A stretch of 64,000 nucleotides of DNA from Endocalyx cinctus (lineage: Eukaryota > Ascomycota > Sordariomycetes > Amphisphaeriales > Apiosporaceae), in the NCBI GenBank assembly GCA_001600455.1, contig BCKC01000008.1:903345-967344 (forward strand). The letters are read 5' to 3'. Numbering within the stretch: the stretch's first letter is position 1; each line of letters begins with the position of its first letter. The translations under genes were made by a program, and so were the position numbers. Shown here in pieces: positions 22,214 to 35,026 of this stretch. The notes under the pieces were generated by a model. It was not told where the DNA came from and ran no database searches. It worked only from the letters and a program-made list of their open reading frames with translations.

Positions 22214-25200
22214 GCTTTTGTAGCCGCCTTTGCCCATAATTATGGCACTCCATCATCACTATGATTCCTTCCTTCGGGGAATTCTAAGAACTGTTCGGTG
22301 GATTTTCTCACGGGTTCCGGACAGGCAGTCACTGGGAATATGCGACTCGACTAGCAGGGCTATTTCTGTATCTTAAAGGCATATGTGTTCAACAAAAAGA
22401 ATTGCTGGGTTGATTTCAATTACAGGCGAGCAAAAAAAAAAAAAAATCAACTAGGTATGCGGAGATGGAGCTAGGTAAAGGGATGAGTCCAACTCGGCGT
22501 TCCTATATGGCACTATCTACAATCCTGCACACGAGACAGGTTTTTGTGGTTCAACTTGCTCATAACGGACAACAAATAGATTAGTGTTTACGGACGTCCT
22601 GCCTATTCAAATAAAATAGATTGATGTGATCACCAGTTGCCGATTATTTCGTGGTTGTAAACTCCTAAATCCCCTCTATGTATTCGTATTGCCACAAGGC
22701 CTGGATACACGAGGTACGTGACCCCGGTAGTATGTTCGATTCTACGGCGAAATAGAATAATACCAATATCGTCAGCTTCGGGAGGCCTTTTAACACGAAG
22801 CTGGGTATATCGTAACGTAGAGTCGAATGGAATTATATCACTAGGTATATTCCCTTGGGTTTTGAGTTGTGATTAACTTGTTACTAAACTCCTATAGGTC
22901 AATAGTGCCACGTATAAAGTGTAGTGATACTAATGGTATAGGGTATCGGACATGACGCCTTTGGAGTTCAAGCCGGCTATACTTTCTTGAAGGTCCTACT
23001 TTCCTGAGTTTTTGGCGTGAGAGGTTAGTCAGGGAAGGAGTCATTCTATCGTGCCACGCAGCCCGTCTTGGTATCGACCTGGCTCGAATAGAATTCGCAC
23101 CATTATCAAATAATTTGCCTCCGAGAGGAAACTGTCACCAACTAGTCATCTAAATACAGAATATTAGTCATATAATGACACATATGTTCAGACCTCGCTT
23201 CTCGCAGCTTCTGAGCTGTACCTCTTTCTCTGATACCCTCTCTAGACGGGAGGCAAAGCGGGGAGGATAAATTTCTATCTCGACGTGAGTTCAGAATGGC
23301 CAATCCAGGAGCCAAAGGACAAGTATACGACTTCATACAGCATGCTGCGGTGTGACCGAGAAAACCCCGAAGGCGGCAAGAGTCACGATCTCGACCGGAT
23401 AGTGTAGAAGAGGCGAGTGCCCAAAGGCCACTAGACTCATCGTTGGATGCCACCACTAACTCATTACGAATACTTGCCGTTGGATTTGCGGACTATTGAT
23501 GACGTATTAAGAGGATCACGCATGGGTGATGAATTCTAACCTACGTCAATATCCTTGCTGAGCTGGAGAGGGTAAGTCAAACAACGACGATATCCTCACC
23601 TAGCCGAGAAGGTTTTTTTTCTTTTTTTTTTTTTCTTCAGATTCGGCATCCTTGGATTCTTGAAGTCGACACGATAGTTTAAAAAAAAAATTATTTATCA
23701 CAAGGCCCATGAAGTTCTTTCATTCGCCGCCTTCCCCGCAACACACTACCTTACAACGTAGTTCTGATTGGATTTTTGAGTTGGATCATACGGCGCTTAT
23801 TTCTGACAACCCATTTGGAAATACAGTCACGCAAAGGGCTACACTAGGGGAGGAGAGAAACATATCAGTCATCTAAGCTTCTTAGCAACCTACCTAGGTA
23901 AGCTTTTTTTTTGCTCATGTGAGATTCGCCACGAACCGTCTACGAAGCATAACGTTGTAAGCAAGACCCATCCACCCAAATCGGACCTCGAATAACCTAG
24001 CTGAGACATCAAATTGCCACGAATAGCTAAATATACGTAGGTAGAATTAAATAAGACACGCCTGAAAGCCCTGAGGCTCGGTTATGGCTTACCCCACAAA
24101 ACTTTCCCTATCTACTTTGCATTTACCATTTCAGCCGTTCAATAGATTTCATAGTATAATACCTCCTAGCCGTGCTTACATATAAAGGTCTTTTGTGCCC
24201 TTTTCGCTTTTCGCGCGATGCCCCACATAATAGGCAGGTAGAAAGAGAGATCTGATCTCGTCATCATGTCGGTAGGCTGCGTATGTGAGATTATAGGAGC
24301 GGAAGAGGTCGGCCGAGGCAGCCAGGACTTGTAAGAAGGTAAGAATCCTTCCAGCCTAAGATATTACTGTCATGGAAAGACGGGGAGAGGTGGAAAATAC
24401 GCGATCGCTTAATACATGGGTGCTGATCCTTGAAAATTGTATATACTATTATGTACTGTTACTACTACTCCTGGAGGTTGGTGTGATTAATATCTGATCC
24501 TCGTCGCTTCACTTTTCTGTTCCAGGCGTGTCGTCTTGGGAATCGTCGTTATGACCAGATATTTCCGTGACTCTTAGGCTCGTGTGGCTCTTGAAGGTGT
24601 CAGGATGTGTCACTAGAAAATACCAGGAGTTTTCTCCGGGTCCAATGGGGTCGAATAAAGGGAAGGCAGTCGTTTAATACCACTCAAATGATATGTTTTA
24701 CTGCGTGTATACGGTCTCACAAAACATATTGTCTACGGATATATGAAGTGGAATGATACACATTGTGATCATAGTTGATAGTTTTCTGGCTACCGTGCCG
24801 CTACACTACATCCAATAGTGAAATATACCCTCTGAGTCAGCGCGTTTCCCTACGAACAATTTGAAGCGATTCCATGAAAGTTTCTAGAAGGTATCAGGGT
24901 GTCCCCCTCGTGCCGAAGAGCTGGAGTGAGATATATAAATATAGCAATCATTTAAACTTTTCTTCTCCAATATAAAAGAACCGGATCCCCAATGGAAACG
25001 GAGGGTCCGGCGTTGTTGGTCCGGGGTCGAAAGAACACCGCAGCAAACCGTGGAGTCTAGGTCTAGGCAACAGCGACGACGGCGGTTATACGGATAGATT
25101 TCTGGCGTTGGTTGAGAAAAATGAATGCAACCATCTGATCCCATCTATATCGAATGTTTCATGTTTTATGAATTAAGAAAAAAAAAAGTATATATTTGCT

Positions 25201-26657
25201 CTAGTCTGGGGTTTCCTTGTCGTATACTGGGTATTCCGCGAGGAAGGCCTCTCGTGACCTTGTCTACGTTACCCACTTGTTGTTATTCGCGTATGCGAGG
25301 AGCCTCATAGGCTGGACTGGATCAGGCGTGTATAGTAATATCCTTGACACCAACTAGTGCCCGCCAGGCTGCCGACAGCTGTGGACGTCGAATCTTTCAA
25401 CAACCATATCGTCATGATCTATTAAACCAGGATTTTTTTTCTACCTACAGACGTTGCTCTGGCCGACTGGCTACTTCGGGGTCAAGGTGAAGTTGAAGTC
25501 CCCATCACGAACTGCCCTTGTGGATGCTTCTATCTACGTACCGTGATAACAAGTGGTTACTAGCGAGCTATGATGTCGTTAGGCATTAATACCAACCTCC
25601 ATTAGCCTATGACTCGACGCGCCAGACGACACGGCCCCATCGGCGTGTAGCGATGGCGAGAATGGGGAGGTGGCTATCACAAAATATCGCCATCTCGATA
25701 ATATGACTGAGATATTTTTGTAGTGTATGGAGTTTATTCGTGTTAAGAAAAAAAAAAGGCGTCATACTGGGCTAAGAAACAGGTAATTAAGCGCGTTGAC
25801 CTTGATTTCTAAGCCGATTGTTTTCCCGGCTTTACCTTCGGGTTCGCGGGTTACCAAGAAGACCGCGGGGAGTCAATATCTAATTTCCCTACACACTGAA
25901 CTCGTAATCTAATGATTTTTTTTTACTACCACATGTCACAGTTTTAACAAGACATTGCTAGGAAGTTAGTGAAGCTGATGAGTAAATATAAGATGATTAT
26001 GATAGCTACACGTAGTCAGTCGCTTATCCTTGAACTATAATGTAAGCAGAAATGAGATGGCTGTGAATGGTTCAAATCGTGTAGAACATCCGAAGCTCCC
26101 GATACCGGATGTCCTGGCCGCGTTTATACTGTAAATGCATACGGGCCCAAGCCTCTTGACAATTATATACGATACGACGAATTTGAGTTGCACTTGCGGT
26201 GTTTGATCTTGGCGTATAGTATATCACGAATACAAAGGTTCGGTTCGGTTGACAACATGTCTATTACCTGTCATGAGCCTGCCCCCTGTGTATGTATATC
26301 CGTAGACAACTACCAGTATTATCGTACGTATTACAGTTGTTGGATATAATATTCATGCACACACTACTAGACGCGCAATGTCAGGTACCCGCTCCGGGCA
26401 GTGTTGCAACGTAATTTGATCATTCTGGCCAACTTTCCCCCGCAAAAACCTAGGAATTTTTAAGTTTAGTACGAAGCATCATCCCCCACGGCGGACGGCG
26501 ACGGCGAAGGCGAAGTTTAATTCCTTAGCCAACGTCGTCATACCTCTTGCGATATTATGTATGTATTTCCCAACTGGCCCGACAAGTCTAGCCTTAGCGT
26601 GAGGCAACTCGGGCTGAGGGAGCGTATGATTTCGGGAGGAATCACGAGTTTAAGTGT
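22214..26657. other. Gene-poor intergenic DNA, left of the assembly gap
   Basis: No ORF above 104 codons occurs across 4.4 kb, and none has a recognisable domain or plausible splice partners. A/T homopolymers are common (near 22432, 23613-23635 and 23680), and a TACCTAGGTA element lies at about 23890-23900. I looked for transposase, reverse-transcriptase or LTR signatures and saw none. Heavy repeat-induced point mutation is not obvious by eye. Confidence 0.5.
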
Positions 26658-26732
26658 NNNNNNNNNNNNNNNNNNNNNNNNNNNNNNNNNNNNNNNNNNN
26701 NNNNNNNNNNNNNNNNNNNNNNNNNNNNNNNN
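26658..26732. other. Assembly gap (75 N)
   Basis: Seventy-five undefined bases, followed directly by 12 consecutive G at 26733-26744. The G run suggests sequencing or assembly failed at a homopolymer. True gap size and content are unknown. Confidence 0.99.
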
Positions 26733-27139
26733 GGGGGGGGGGGGAGAAAATGGAGGAAAATGGAATGGATTGATTCCAGGGTTCTACTAGAAATGGTACT
26801 TTGCCAACGCACCGGTGCATAAAAAAAAGGGTTTCACACGTCAACGAAAGCAATTTGTCTCGGACTTGCCAACGCCTCGCCACATACCTACAGCGGTTCG
26901 CACGAGGGAAAGAAAAAGAGAGAGGGAGAGAGGGAGGAAAAAGAGGTGTGAGTGCGTAGGTTGGTGGGGCCTTTCTCGATTGGGCAGATTGGGGCCTAGG
27001 GGGATCGACCCGCCCCAATGACCGCAAATGGGCAGTGTAGTTGGGTAATTACTCATGCTGACTATACTTAATAATGTATGAGACCGGGATCGCCTGGGGC
27101 CGTCGTCATTGGCCGAAGGCGAAAGTTGTTCTCTCTCTC

Positions 27140-27162
27140 TTTTTTTTTTTTTTTTTTTTTTT
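27140..27162. repeat. Poly(T) homopolymer, 23 nt
   Basis: A T run immediately preceded by CTCTCTCTC, forming a pure pyrimidine tract of about 32 nt. Confidence 0.9.
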
Positions 27163-29891
27163 ACCTCCAACTAGTAGTAATGTAAAGGAAGAAAAAAAGA
27201 ATGAAAGGGGAAATCACGGTGATCTCGGGAATAGGAAGCACATTACGCCGATGATTTCTCCCTCTCGAGGCTTTTTTTTTTTTTTCTTATTTCTTGTTCA
27301 ATCGCGAGAGGGAGCTATGCTGGGCGCAGTTCGTTGATCTTCAAGACAAATTACCAGATCAAGTTATCACGTATAATCTTAACACGAGGACGAGAACTCG
27401 CTCTTCGGAATCGTTCTAGAACGTAGAGTATCTAAGAGAATCCGCGACACGAAGCATCTAGATACTTCGTGTACCGTATGACAGTTTTTTTTTTTTTTTG
27501 CTCTTAATTTTTTTTTCTTGCCTCTTCCTTAATGGAATTGGCTAGCCAAGCAACGGCAGAGACGGAATGACGCGGAGTAACGTGAGAAGCAAATTTTATC
27601 GTAGGGTGGAAGGTCCTTTTCAACTAATCTGATCCATTCCAAACGGAACTTTTGTACGACTTCACCACCAAGTGGCAAAACAGAGTAATGCAGTGATTCA
27701 ATATCGAAAGTTTTTTTTTTTCTTGACAGCCTGATTAATATTTGTTTTGTTATGGTTGGTCGCCCCCAACATATGTATGTATTGTTTAGGGAAGATTATT
27801 GTTACGTAGCTGACCTTCCTACCCTCGATACACGTTCATTGCATTTAGGTCAACAAGACCGCAACATCGGCCCAGATAAGGGAAGGCTATATGTATGATG
27901 TGATACCAAATTTCTACTACCATAATATGAGGTTGCTTGAGATGGTGCGATGGAAGAATTAAACCAAGGTTGCGACTATCTGACCCCGATTTCGCGGGCA
28001 AGACCGCGGTATTGGGGGTCGTGACCCTGTGGGATTGAAGGGTTGAGTCATCAGTCTTTTGGGCTGCAATAGACCGTCTCCTTTGTTTAAATTTATTGGT
28101 CGATCCGAGTGGCTAGACTTGGCTGAGAGACGCTTCGTTTCGAGATGGGCTTTCATCCCTGTCCATGCGTCAAAAAATAAAATAAAAAAATAGAAAATCA
28201 ATCGCGGGTATGATGGGGCATCATATTGTCATTTTCATCAAAGTCATATATTTGTATTTCGCCCATCTAAGCTGAGACTAGAATCATGTTATGTCATTTC
28301 TAGGCTAACAGGCTGATTTTCATGTGCTATTGTGATATTCTCTGCCTTACTACCTGAACCTTCGTTCAGTAGTGGGATTTTCTCTCAATGGGGATGTACG
28401 GTCGGTCAAGTAGACGGGCCAAAAATAAACGAGTGGCTACTTGCATTTCTGGAGTGCACAGGGCAACGATGCTCTCTACGATTACACTAAGATAGGATAA
28501 GTCATTGGCAACTCGCATACATAATACATGAGATGCGGCAGTATGGCAGCTGAATTCGATAGGATGAATTTTATCCTTTCTTGCATTCGATAAATGTCAG
28601 TGATCGGAAGCGAAATGTCTTTTCTATCGTTGTACTATGCTTTAAGGATCAAAATGCGATGCGACAATCAATCCTCTAATATAATGAGGTGATACTAACA
28701 TACAATGGCACACACACACGCACGCACGCCGTCGAGGCGCGTTTGATTCGTGCAAGGGGAAGGATAGGAGCATCCTATCCCCCCTCTTTGTGTCACTTCT
28801 GTAATATTGATTGATACTAAATGCAACGATGATTCTCAGAGTTGACAAACTTGACAAGCCTTGTGATTGATGTCAAACTAATAGAGTGTATCATAGTGTA
28901 CATCCCCATTGAAATATATGTTTCACTAGGCTGTGATCCGAAAATAGAAGTCTTCAAAATGTAGTAGGTGAATGAGCGAGTGAGTGAGTGGATCTGAATA
29001 TGCAATTATTAAGGCGAAGTAGGCATCGGAAACCCAGGCGCCGGGAGGCGTACTAGATATTCGGATTACCCTTAGGGACTACACTCACTACATATGTATG
29101 TAGTACAGTACCATCGGTCTGATCGACGCCTGGACAGAGGGAACTAGATCCGTGTCAAGTTTCTGGCAATTTCTACGGGGTTACAACGATCAAGATGAAT
29201 ACCTCGTATCTATCTATCTCCTACATAAAATGCATACCGATGGGGAGGGGCAATAGGCAATAGGCACAAAAAGCAACGCAGTCCCCCTAAATCTGGCATC
29301 GTAGTAGAAGATATAGGATGTTCTACCATCAACGGACGAAGCCACGATCAACACCTGGCCACAGCCTCGCTTCTATAGCAACATAAGGTTCTGAAAATGC
29401 ATATTCTAGACTGCGGGTGAGGCTGATACGAATAGACAAGTTCGAGTGTGCATTAGACGAGAAGTTTGTCCTAAATACAAGCAGCGTTTTTGGTGTCCTA
29501 AATTTTCTGTTGAGATGCCTTGTAAAGTGTAAGGCATATATCCTATCAGTCAGTATACACAACGTATTATCCTCGGATTGAGAATGAGAGGGGACAAAAT
29601 AGGGAGGTAGGTTTGTTGTAGGCAGTGGCAAAGAGCAGCGGCACTTTTTTTTTTTCTCATGAGAATTAGCATCGATCGAGATCAAACAAAGTAGAGGAAG
29701 ATATGATTTGTTTATGTTATCTAAAAAGCATCAAAGATTGATTGGCTGACTGGCTAATTGCCCACCCTCCCTTTTTTTGCCCCCTCTCTCTACATGCTTG
29801 TGTACACGTATCGTATATACATATAAAATAATGCCTCTTATAACAAATTTATTTATTTATTACATTGGGGGTAGATATGCATATACGAAAC

Positions 29892-29916
<25 letters not shown>
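29892..29916. repeat. (AT)n microsatellite, 25 nt
   Basis: Perfect AT dinucleotide repeat in the gene-poor region. Confidence 0.9.
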
Positions 29917-29929
<13 letters not shown>

Positions 29930-31000
29930 TGGTGTATTACTATCTTGATTTTGTCCTTTAAGAAATGTTCTAATAAATCTTTTGAATGCTTTGCTCTACA
30001 TAGTAATGAAGTGATAAAGAAAAAAGAGGGAAAATCGGAGTAGACGGAGATGGGAGGGGGCAACAAAGATAGGATACGATACGTCTCTAAGGAGTCCGAA
30101 GACTTGCTAAGGTTTCTAAACTAAATTGTATGACTCTTCGTCATCATCAAGTTTTGTATTTCAGGTCACATTAACCAGCTTCGTGCATCAATCTTGCAGA
30201 AGACTAAACCGTATCTTATCCAACTAATCTTGAAATGGATAAGACTGGCTTGGGAGTAACTAGGTTGTAGATGTAGGTTTGTGGATCATCAAATCGTCTT
30301 AACCAATCAGTAATTCTCAATTTGCTTAATATTAGATTTACTTTGAAGGGTATTTTTAAAGAACCCCCCCCCTTTCATCCCAGCCTCATTGTTTTGTGGC
30401 TAATAATCCAATCATATCTTATAATAGATTAGATTACTCCATATTTGTGCATATTATGCTGTTAAACCCACCCCTCTTGTTTTACTACATCTTACCGCCT
30501 ATATGTAGGTTTATGTAGAGGAAGCTCCTCTCATCTATCAAAGTTGTTTACAGTGCCGATACAGTATAAAAGTGAAAAGATCATTCACACCGATAACCCG
30601 TTTTCTACTGGTATTACCGGTATTAATCAATCTGAAATACTGTATTATTCTAAAGCATACTGTAAAGATACTTAATTAGGTACATACGTGTACCATAGTG
30701 TATCCTGTATACCCGTATAAGTGTATTTCCCTACTTTTTTACCACACCCCCCCTTTTTTTTTGGTCTTGTTAGGTCTAGGGAATTGAGTATTGGAAAGTG
30801 TCAAAACTCGTCTGTACCCCCAGCATATGTCAATGTTCTTAGTTTTTTCCTTCTCTATCGAACAAAGCCGGCGCAATGTTCGATTTGAAGTTTTAAAGAT
30901 ACAAAAAAAAAGGCGACTTTTCTTAATCAAGAGAGTCTGCTTCTGAGGTCTCTCCAGACAACAGATAACAGATTTATAGATCAAACAGTTTTTGTTAAAA

Positions 31001-32942
31001 ACTCAGTAACTCTTGAATAAGCTATTCTTTGTCTATTGATTACCACTACCATCTCAATTCTTCATCCTCATTATCCAACTTTACTTATTACCTTTTACTT
31101 ACTCTTTGGTCCTGCGGTGACATTCACTTGTACTCTTCCGAACCAAGAGAAGAATTCTCTTTTTTATTAAAGATAGGATCATACCTTTTTTCTATCTATA
31201 TGTCTATTATTTCTATCATTTAACTTTATTGCCACATTATTTAAATCAAAATCCCCCAGTTCATACAACAAGATATACACCAGGCCGTGTTACTCATTCA
31301 AGAGGAGATAATCCAATCCAAGTCTGACAATTGTTTATTCCGTGTCTACCTAATATTTCTCTCTATCTATTGATACCTCATTCTCGTTATTATTTTATTT
31401 ATCTATTTTTTTTTCTTCTTCTGATTACATGATACCAGTCTCCCCTCAATTCTTTATCCTTTTTTAGTTTTTGTTATCATCTTTTTATATTCATTTCTCA
31501 GTTGCCACCGTTACTCAAAACAAAGATAGAAGAACCCGGACCCATTTCTATCTAGGCTTCACTCCTCACTGAAAGTCTCGTGATAAAATATACCTTGCCA
31601 GTTGGATTCACTTGAATATTATCCGTCATCGGTCACTCGGTCAATGATTCCAACTAGTAATAGGCCTTATTAGTCACACGTTATATTGCGACGTCTACAC
31701 CTTTCTAAACAAAATCAAAGAAAAAGAAAAATAATAACAAAAAAAAAAGCCAACCTAGAGGGAACCCCAGCCTCAGAAGACCACCTGTACACACGTACTA
31801 TACTGGACACGCCATATCCAACCAAGTAACTCCATCCACACCATAAAACACAACATACCTTGGTGGCCCCACAAGTTGATGACCCGATCAGTTCTTCGCC
31901 ACTCTACCTAACAAATCTAAAGAAAGAAAGAGTCATCAAATCTAAAACCCAAGCAAAAAAAATACAAAATACCAAAAAAAGGTCACTCCAGCCCCATTTA
32001 CTCACTCTACTATTAGTTTACCTACCCGTATCCACACTCCATTACAACTCTTTCGTTCCGTCTTCGGTTGGCCAAGGTTATTGTTACCTACAGTACACTA
32101 CTATATCCCTGGATCTTTAAACCACGAGACTCTGACGACTCTTTTCATCTTCGCCTCCTCGGGATCAAACTAGTCATAACATCATCTCCGCTCTTGTCTT
32201 CTGTATTTCATATTTTTATCTCGTGTTTGACGCCTAATTTGCCTCGAGTCCCTTTTATAAGGGTCTCGTCATCGTCACATTCATCCCACAATAAATCGCA
32301 TATGTCTTCATCGGTTCATCGTGGCTGCAACTCGTACCTTGCATAATCTTGGTCCTCCCCCTCTCATTCCGATATCATAACTAGACTCTTATCTACGATA
32401 CGCGTCCGTTTTTTTAAAAAATCCGCAGGTACACGATAATTACTTGAAAGGCAACCGCTCCCAAATATCAGCCAAACCAATCAACCAACCAATTTAGATT
32501 CCTAAAAAAGAAAGAAAAGAAGAACGAAAAAAAAAACTTGTGACTACATGGTAAGGTAGAGGAAAGCTCGATGAAAATCTAACTTCCTCCCTCCTGCCCA
32601 TCGTCACAAAACACCGCCTCGTTTCTTCGATAGGAACAATTACCACACAATGATCTTTGCGATATATAACTCCATCACTCCAGTCGTCTGTCTTGTCCTG
32701 TCCTCCGGTCTGATCGTTCGTGAAACCTCGGCTACGCACACTCGTGTTTAGACAATTCCATCCGATTTATCTCGATCCTCTTATAGCTTAGGTAACTGCG
32801 CCCCTATGACGTGGTTGTAAAAGCTATTTACTCGATATAAGAATCACGATTTTCTCTTACGGTAAACGATCTAACTGGTTGACTCTACTTGACGGGCGAC
32901 TGGAGGTTTCAAGTTAACCTCACAATCCCCCATACTCCCAAG
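31001..32942 (+). promoter_or_regulatory. Probable promoter and long 5' leader of the cyclin gene
   Basis: From about 31.0 to 32.4 kb the plus strand is strongly depleted in G and rich in C, T and A, unlike the DNA further left. Such strand asymmetry is typical of long fungal 5' UTRs. Several short upstream ORFs occur (for example 31860-32120 and 32068-32346), which could modulate translation of the cyclin. No coding domain is present. The exact transcription start cannot be placed. Confidence 0.45.
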
Positions 32943-35026
32943 ATGAACTACAGCGAACATGACTCGCTGAATTTCATCACCTCCCTCCATAATGGTCCTT
33001 ATAATTCCTCTATAGCCTCTTCCGCCTCATCATCGGCTGCTTCCGTGTGGTCAGATGCCTCCTCGCAATCCTCCGACGATACTTCTATTTCCGCCACCAC
33101 TTCAGACTCGTCGGAACAATACGACTCATATTGTTATTCTCAGCAAACAACCTCTCAGCTAGAGACTGGTCCCGTAAAGACCCGGTGCTCCTGGGTCAAG
33201 AAACCCGAACCTATCGAGGTCCCGCAGGAACTTCGACAGAACCCCCGACGTACCAGCAAAGGCACGGCCACTCGAACCGGATGTCCTCCTTTACTAGTCC
33301 GCCAGGCCGATCGCAAGGTCAACTTTGTCGATAATCTCGTTGGTAAGCTATGACAGATAAATTCCGTGCCCGTAGGCTTTCGCTCAACTATCATTTAGAT
33401 TCTTCAACTCAAATTGTGGAAGCCATCTGGCCCCTTTCGTCCGTGTTTCACCGACAAGAACTTGGAAGCAAGGCTGTACTGCCACTACGTACCTTCATCC
33501 AGGAAACACTGCGCCGATCTCGGACCAGTTATTCCACACTGCAAGTTGCCTTGTATTATCTCATACTAATCAAGCCTCATGTGCCGAGCCATGACTTCAC
33601 CATGGAACAGCCAGATGACATGCACGCCAGCCGGGTTCTCCAGTGCGGACGTCGCATGTTTCTGGCCGCTCTGATTCTAGCCTCGAAGTACCTTCAGGAT
33701 CGAAACTATTCAGCCCGAGCTTGGAGTAAGATTTCTGGGCTCGCAACCCAAGAAATCAACCAGAACGAAATCACCTTTTTGATCGCGGTAAACTGGAAAC
33801 TTCACATCACGGACAAAGTATTTAGGCGCTGGACAGAAGTTGTCTTGAAGAATAATCCTTCGCAACCCCCTTCACCCGGTGGATTATGCTCCCAGGCAGC
33901 TGAGGCGCAGAGCCAGGACTGGAAGAATTTAATACTACGTCTTAACCCAGATCTGGATCACGCCGAGGAGATTCTTTCGGGAGTCTCCAAAGTCTCAGTT
34001 CGCGATCATGTGGAACCGATAACTCCTCCCGCACTCTCCGTCACTCCCGAGCATATGTCCACTTTCGTATTCGAAGGGGCTGATGCGACGCCGACACCCC
34101 GGGGCTACAAAACCCCGACCGTCATGGAGCCTTGCCCTGCGACAGTGTACACTCCTGGTCGCTTTGCGCCTGCTCTCGGCCTCTTACCCACGCCACGCCT
34201 CACGCCCCAGTCAACTGGATTTAGCACTCCGGCAGTAAACGCGACTTCTTGTTTGCTCAACTCGAAGGGCTCTATGGGCTTCGCCATGGCGCAAGCCGCC
34301 AACGTGGCCGCGTCCCAGACCCTCGACCGATGGCCTGGATCCTCGAGTACCTCCCCTCAGCACTACTTCTCGACTCGTCGTTCTTCCCTCGCGCATTCTA
34401 TTTCTACCGCGTCTTCTCCGGAATCGATGGTTTCTGATTCGTCACGAACGTCTCGCTCATCCTCAATCTCCTCAGCATCGTCGCTCGTCAGCGCGCCGTC
34501 CATCAAGCTTGATGTTCAGGCGCGATGCCGTTCGGCGAAGCTATGTGGCGAGAGGTACAGCTTGAGACCGACGATCGCCTCGGTTCCCGAAGATTACGAA
34601 GAAAATTGCCTCACATCTTCCCCCGAATCCTACACCGGCACGGTGGGCAAGGATTTGCACCAAATGTCTTTGGATACTCCATTGGCAGGAAGAGGATGTG
34701 ACATGGACGACGCCGCGGACGCCGCACGTGCTCTCCAGGAGCTTCACAACTATCATCAACGCTACTCGATGACTCGTTCCAGCTCGAAGCGTAGCAGGCC
34801 GTCTTCGATGGAGAATACTTTGCAGGAAAACGTTCGCGAGATGCTTAGTGGAAAGTACTACGTAGCGGACAAGGAGTGGCCGGAGGTTCAGACGTCGCAG
34901 ACCGGATGCCGCAAGCGTGTGTGCTGTTCGTCTGAGGCCTCGGGTCGATCTTACATGATTCCTTCATTACATCCAGCAATGGGTGGCCCGGGAGGTCCGG
35001 GAATGTGGGAAGGCATCCTGAACTAA
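32943..35026 (+). CDS. PHO85-type (Pcl/Pas1-like) cyclin (675 aa)
   Basis: Pcl-family cyclins bind Pho85-type cyclin-dependent kinases and act in G1/S control, polarity and nutrient signalling; Pas1 is the fission-yeast member. The two exons are 32943-33342 and 33399-35026, joined at a phase-1 56-nt intron (FVDNLV-DSSTQIVEAIWPLS). The N-terminal 130 residues are a disordered Ser-rich region. The cyclin box spans roughly residues 145-285 and shows the helices VLPLRTFIQETLRR, ALYYLILIKPHVP, RRMFLAALILASKYLQD and EITFLIAVNWKLHIT. The rest is a long low-complexity Ser/Pro/Thr-rich tail, as in other filamentous-fungal members. An in-frame ATG at 32889 would add 18 residues; I prefer 32943 because MNYSEHDSLNF resembles family N termini. 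The precise Pcl subgroup is not resolved. Confidence 0.85.

Larger units (their letters stand above)
26733..31000. other. Gene-poor intergenic DNA, right of the assembly gap
   Basis: Again no convincing coding frame is present in 4.3 kb. Features are simple sequence: 23 T at 27140-27162, further T runs near 27271 and 27486, a TA repeat at 29892-29916, and short CA/CG and GAGT repeats near 28710 and 28975. No RNA gene or mobile element was recognised. Confidence 0.5.

Noticed and set aside
22730..22750. GTTCGATTC sequence resembling a tRNA B box
   Set aside because: The flanking bases do not form a five-base-pair T stem and no A box precedes it at the right distance.
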